The notes under the pieces were generated by a model that worked only from the letters and a program-made list of their open reading frames with translations, was not told the DNA's origin and searched no databases. Shown in pieces: positions 23,775 to 26,036 of a stretch of 26,036 nt of DNA. The DNA comes from an uncultured Prevotellaceae bacterium (GTDB lineage Bacteria; Bacteroidota; Bacteroidia; Bacteroidales; Bacteroidaceae). The position numbers were made by a program, and so were the translations under genes. Location of the stretch: assembly GCA_947306845.1 (NCBI GenBank), contig CAMZHP010000009.1:1-26036 (forward strand), given 5' to 3'. How positions within the stretch are numbered: position 1 is the first letter of the stretch; every line of letters starts with the position of its first letter.

Positions 23775-24968
23775 CTATAGTTTGACCACCAGTCCTGCCC
23801 GTTTCATCCACCTTACTACTTGGATGACAATCAGGGAGTAAGTCAGAGAGATGAAGATGCCAGCCACGCCATACCACCAACCCTCGGGCAGATGCAGGCC
23901 CAATGTGTCGGCAACGGGATACCAGACATAAGGCAGCAGGTAGCAGGTGAGGGTAGCGGTGCCGGCGGGAGCAATCAGCCATGTCCATGAGACGTGTCCC
24001 TTGATGTCCATCAACCAGTAGGCGGCCGCCGTGAGTGGGAAGAAAATGGCGAGGCAGTAGAACAGCCATGTCGGTGTGTCTTGGATCTTGGAAATGATCC
24101 AATATTGATGCGAACAGATTCCCGCCACCAGCATGACCAATCCAATGGCAAGGAAGACCGCCATGAGGCGCCCACAGACTTCATTGCTACGATTATGTCT
24201 TATGAGCATGGATGCAGCAAGACCTGCCATGCAGAAAGCATGCTCCGCCCATCCTCCAGGGATGAACGACAAGAACATGTTGCGCAGAAACCAATCCTGA
24301 GGGATGAGACTGCTGCTGTTGACCACACAAAGCAGCATGGTGATGACTGCAGCCACAACGACCCATTTCATGTCGCGTCGGCAAATCAGATAGGCAAGGG
24401 CCGTGTAGAGATAACTCCATCCGATGGGGCCAAGTATGCCCCACCATCCAGTCTCGAAGTGCTTGCCAGCGACGTCGCACCACACAATGACCGCCACCAA
24501 TATCACTACCCCGATGAACTTCAGCATATTGACCACAAAGGGCAGGCCTTTCAAAGCAGTCCCTTCATATGCTGTCCATATCAGGAAGAAGGCGACGATC
24601 ATCAGCAATGAATAGGTGAGGTATGACATACTCTCGGAACAAGTATGGATATTGAGCGTGAAGAGTCCCATCACGATAAGGGCGAATCCACGCCATAGGA
24701 TGTGGCTCAATACTCCGAACTGCGAATCACCCCTTTTCAGGCGATTGTCGATGGCAAAGGGCACCGACATACCCACGCAGAAAAGGAAAGCAGGAAAAAT
24801 GGTGTCGGAGAAGCCCAGCATATCTTCGTCGGCAGCAGCATGGAACAGCCAGTGGGGCACACCCTTCAGCGCCGGTATATCATTGACAAACAGCATCAAC
24901 ATCATGGTGATGGCCCGCATGGCATCAATGCTTGCCACTCTGGAGGTATTCTTTGCTTTCATTTCCAT
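23775..24968 (-). CDS. DUF5009 / heparan-alpha-glucosaminide N-acetyltransferase-like membrane protein
   Basis: The protein is 397 aa from ATG 24968. The N-terminal signature RVASIDAMRAITMMLMLFVND, followed by FSDTIFPAFLFCVGMSVPFAI, is typical of the HGSNAT-like membrane acyltransferase group common in Bacteroidota. About ten to eleven hydrophobic helices follow (for example LWRGFALIVMGLFTL, WWGILGPIGWSYLYTALAYLI, LTCYLLPYVWYPV). The family is predicted to move acyl groups across the membrane onto sugars, but substrates are mostly unknown. An upstream ATG at 25010 is in frame but adds unmatched residues. It lies 66 bp downstream of the hybrid regulator on the same strand, suggesting co-transcription and a sugar-related role. 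Confidence 0.8.
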   Translation of the reverse strand: MEMKAKNTSRVASIDAMRAITMMLMLFVNDIPALKGVPHWLFHAAADEDMLGFSDTIFPAFLFCVGMSVPFAIDNRLKRGDSQFGVLSHILWRGFALIVMGLFTLNIHTCSESMSYLTYSLLMIVAFFLIWTAYEGTALKGLPFVVNMLKFIGVVILVAVIVWCDVAGKHFETGWWGILGPIGWSYLYTALAYLICRRDMKWVVVAAVITMLLCVVNSSSLIPQDWFLRNMFLSFIPGGWAEHAFCMAGLAASMLIRHNRSNEVCGRLMAVFLAIGLVMLVAGICSHQYWIISKIQDTPTWLFYCLAIFFPLTAAAYWLMDIKGHVSWTWLIAPAGTATLTCYLLPYVWYPVADTLGLHLPEGWWYGVAGIFISLTYSLIVIQVVRWMKRAGLVVKL

Positions 24969-25034
24969 TTTATTGTTCAAGTTTTCTGTTCGCTCGATTG
25001 TCCAACACAAAGAGACAGAGACACAGGGATTGCT

Positions 25035-26036
25035 TCAGATATTTGACTTCATGTAGTCTGTCGGCTTGATGCCGAACTGCTTCTGGAAGCATTTTGAGAA
25101 GTAGGAGGGATTGGAGAAACCGACCATATAACTGATTTCGCTGATGGTGTATTTCCCCTCTTTCATGAGTTGGGCGGCCCTCTTGAGGCGCACCATCTGA
25201 ATCATCTCGTTGGGTGTGATCTCAGCCAGCGTCTTGATTTTGGCAAAGAGACCGCTGCGGCTGATGTTCAGTTTTTCAGCCAGGAAATTCACGTTCAGAT
25301 CCGAGTTTGAGAAGTTTCCCTCAATTATCTGGTTCATCTTTTTCAGGAACTCACTGTCGGTAGGATTCTGGGCTATTTCGGTCACCGGCTCCAGCGGTTG
25401 GGTGGAGAATTTCTCCATCAGGCGGCGACGTATCTGGAGGATGTTGCGGATACATGCTTCAAGATATTGTACCGAGAAAGGTTTCTCGATGTATGTATCG
25501 GCACCTACGTCCATCCCTTCCACTTTTGAGTCGTCATCGGTCTTGGCGGTCAACATGATGAAAGGGATATGACTGGTCCGCTGATCCTGACGCATACGGC
25601 GGCACAGTTCTGCTCCGTCCATACGTGGCATCATCCAGTCGCTGATGATCATGCTGACCTCGTGCTGCTGCAGCAGATGGAGCGCTTCGATGCCATCTTC
25701 TGCCGTCAGGATCTCATACTTGTCGTTGAAGTTGCTTTCCAGGAAATCACGCATATCCTTAGAGTCATCAACGATCAGCATGACGGGCCGCTGGCTGTTG
25801 GCAGCAGGCTGATGTGAACCGGCAGATGGGGATGGCGCCGCCTGTTGTGTTGCCGAGACATCGTCGATGGCAGTCGGAACCTTCGCCTTCTCAGCCTCCG
25901 TCTCATGGATCTCATCCTGGCTGACAGGCAGGATGATCGTAAAAACGCTGCCCTTGCCCAGTTCCGATTCCACCAAGATTTCGCCATGATGCTGGTCGAC
26001 AATGCTTTTCACGATGTTCAGACCGATACCCGTGCC
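25035..26036 (-). CDS. Hybrid two-component system regulator, C-terminal part (HATPase end, receiver, AraC HTH)
   Basis: The reading frame is open to the right edge, so only the last 333 residues are seen. They begin with the G2 box GTGIGLNIVKSIV of a histidine-kinase ATPase domain and ESELGKGSVFTIILP. A receiver domain follows (LIVDDSKDMRDFL, phospho-acceptor Asp at visible residue 133 in IISDWMMPRMDG, then MLTAKTD and EKPF). Last is an AraC-type DNA-binding domain (LNVNFLAEKLNISRSGLFAKI, then ISEISYMVGFSNPSYFSKCFQKQFG). This order matches Bacteroides HTCS proteins, which sense glycan breakdown products and switch on utilisation loci. The sensor part lies outside the window. A linker near visible residues 65-85 is rich in Ala, Pro, Ser and Gln. 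Confidence 0.93.
   Translation of the reverse strand, partial: GTGIGLNIVKSIVDQHHGEILVESELGKGSVFTIILPVSQDEIHETEAEKAKVPTAIDDVSATQQAAPSPSAGSHQPAANSQRPVMLIVDDSKDMRDFLESNFNDKYEILTAEDGIEALHLLQQHEVSMIISDWMMPRMDGAELCRRMRQDQRTSHIPFIMLTAKTDDDSKVEGMDVGADTYIEKPFSVQYLEACIRNILQIRRRLMEKFSTQPLEPVTEIAQNPTDSEFLKKMNQIIEGNFSNSDLNVNFLAEKLNISRSGLFAKIKTLAEITPNEMIQMVRLKRAAQLMKEGKYTISEISYMVGFSNPSYFSKCFQKQFGIKPTDYMKSNI

Noticed and set aside
1..26036. tRNA, rRNA, insertion sequences or prophage genes
   Set aside because: None was recognised by eye; no transposase, integrase or tRNA-like T-loop in a suitable fold was seen.

Overview
The window looks like a chromosomal segment of a Bacteroidota bacterium, most likely a Bacteroidales member of the Prevotella type. 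The evidence is a type III glutamine synthetase, a DapL/DapF lysine branch, a hybrid two-component regulator ending in an AraC helix-turn-helix, a DUF5009-type membrane acyltransferase, a small outer-membrane barrel, and promoters matching the Bacteroidetes -33 TTTG / -7 TAnnTTTG consensus. This assignment rests on gene content and motifs remembered from the families; no database was searched.

Layout. At the left edge a possible + strand ORF tail runs into a hairpin (1-150). Two minus-strand genes follow: a Crp/Fnr-family regulator and a PreA-like dihydropyrimidine dehydrogenase (166-2267). The large minus-strand nitrogen block is next: glnN with its own promoter and terminator, and upstream of it gltB-gltD-dapF-dapL, probably one transcript (2550-13108). 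A 310-bp divergent promoter region (13109-13418) separates this from a plus-strand operon, amtB-pyrG-purF-like-carAB-asnB (13419-22806), closed by a perfect intrinsic terminator. Then come a small outer-membrane barrel gene with a stop codon inside its signal-peptide region, a minus-strand acyltransferase-like membrane protein, and the 3' part of a hybrid two-component regulator cut by the right edge.

How the genes work together. AmtB takes up ammonium, GSIII fixes it into glutamine, and GltBD moves the amide to 2-oxoglutarate to give glutamate. DapL uses glutamate as amino donor for LL-diaminopimelate and DapF epimerises it to meso-diaminopimelate. The plus-strand operon holds four further glutamine-amide users: CTP synthase, a divergent PurF-type phosphoribosyltransferase, a carbamoyl-phosphate synthase and asparagine synthetase. 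The locus is therefore an ammonium-to-glutamine-to-product hub. No P-II (GlnK/GlnB) gene is present.

Most unusual observations: (1) the carbamoyl-phosphate synthase is a CarA fused to only the first half of CarB, ending cleanly at the domain boundary 14 bp before asnB; (2) a 9-bp-period, CTAG-centred tandem repeat (14 CTAG sites in 118 bp) fills the gltB-gltD spacer; (3) the PurF-like protein lacks [4Fe-4S] ligand positions and has Cys where class II amidotransferases have the oxyanion-hole Asn; (4) glnN and the gltB/amtB control region share a 13-mer and a 14/15-mer; (5) dispersed-repeat relics appear to be absorbed into gltD and gltB; (6) the PreA homologue carries a PreT-like N-terminal cysteine segment without the PreT flavin/NAD domains.
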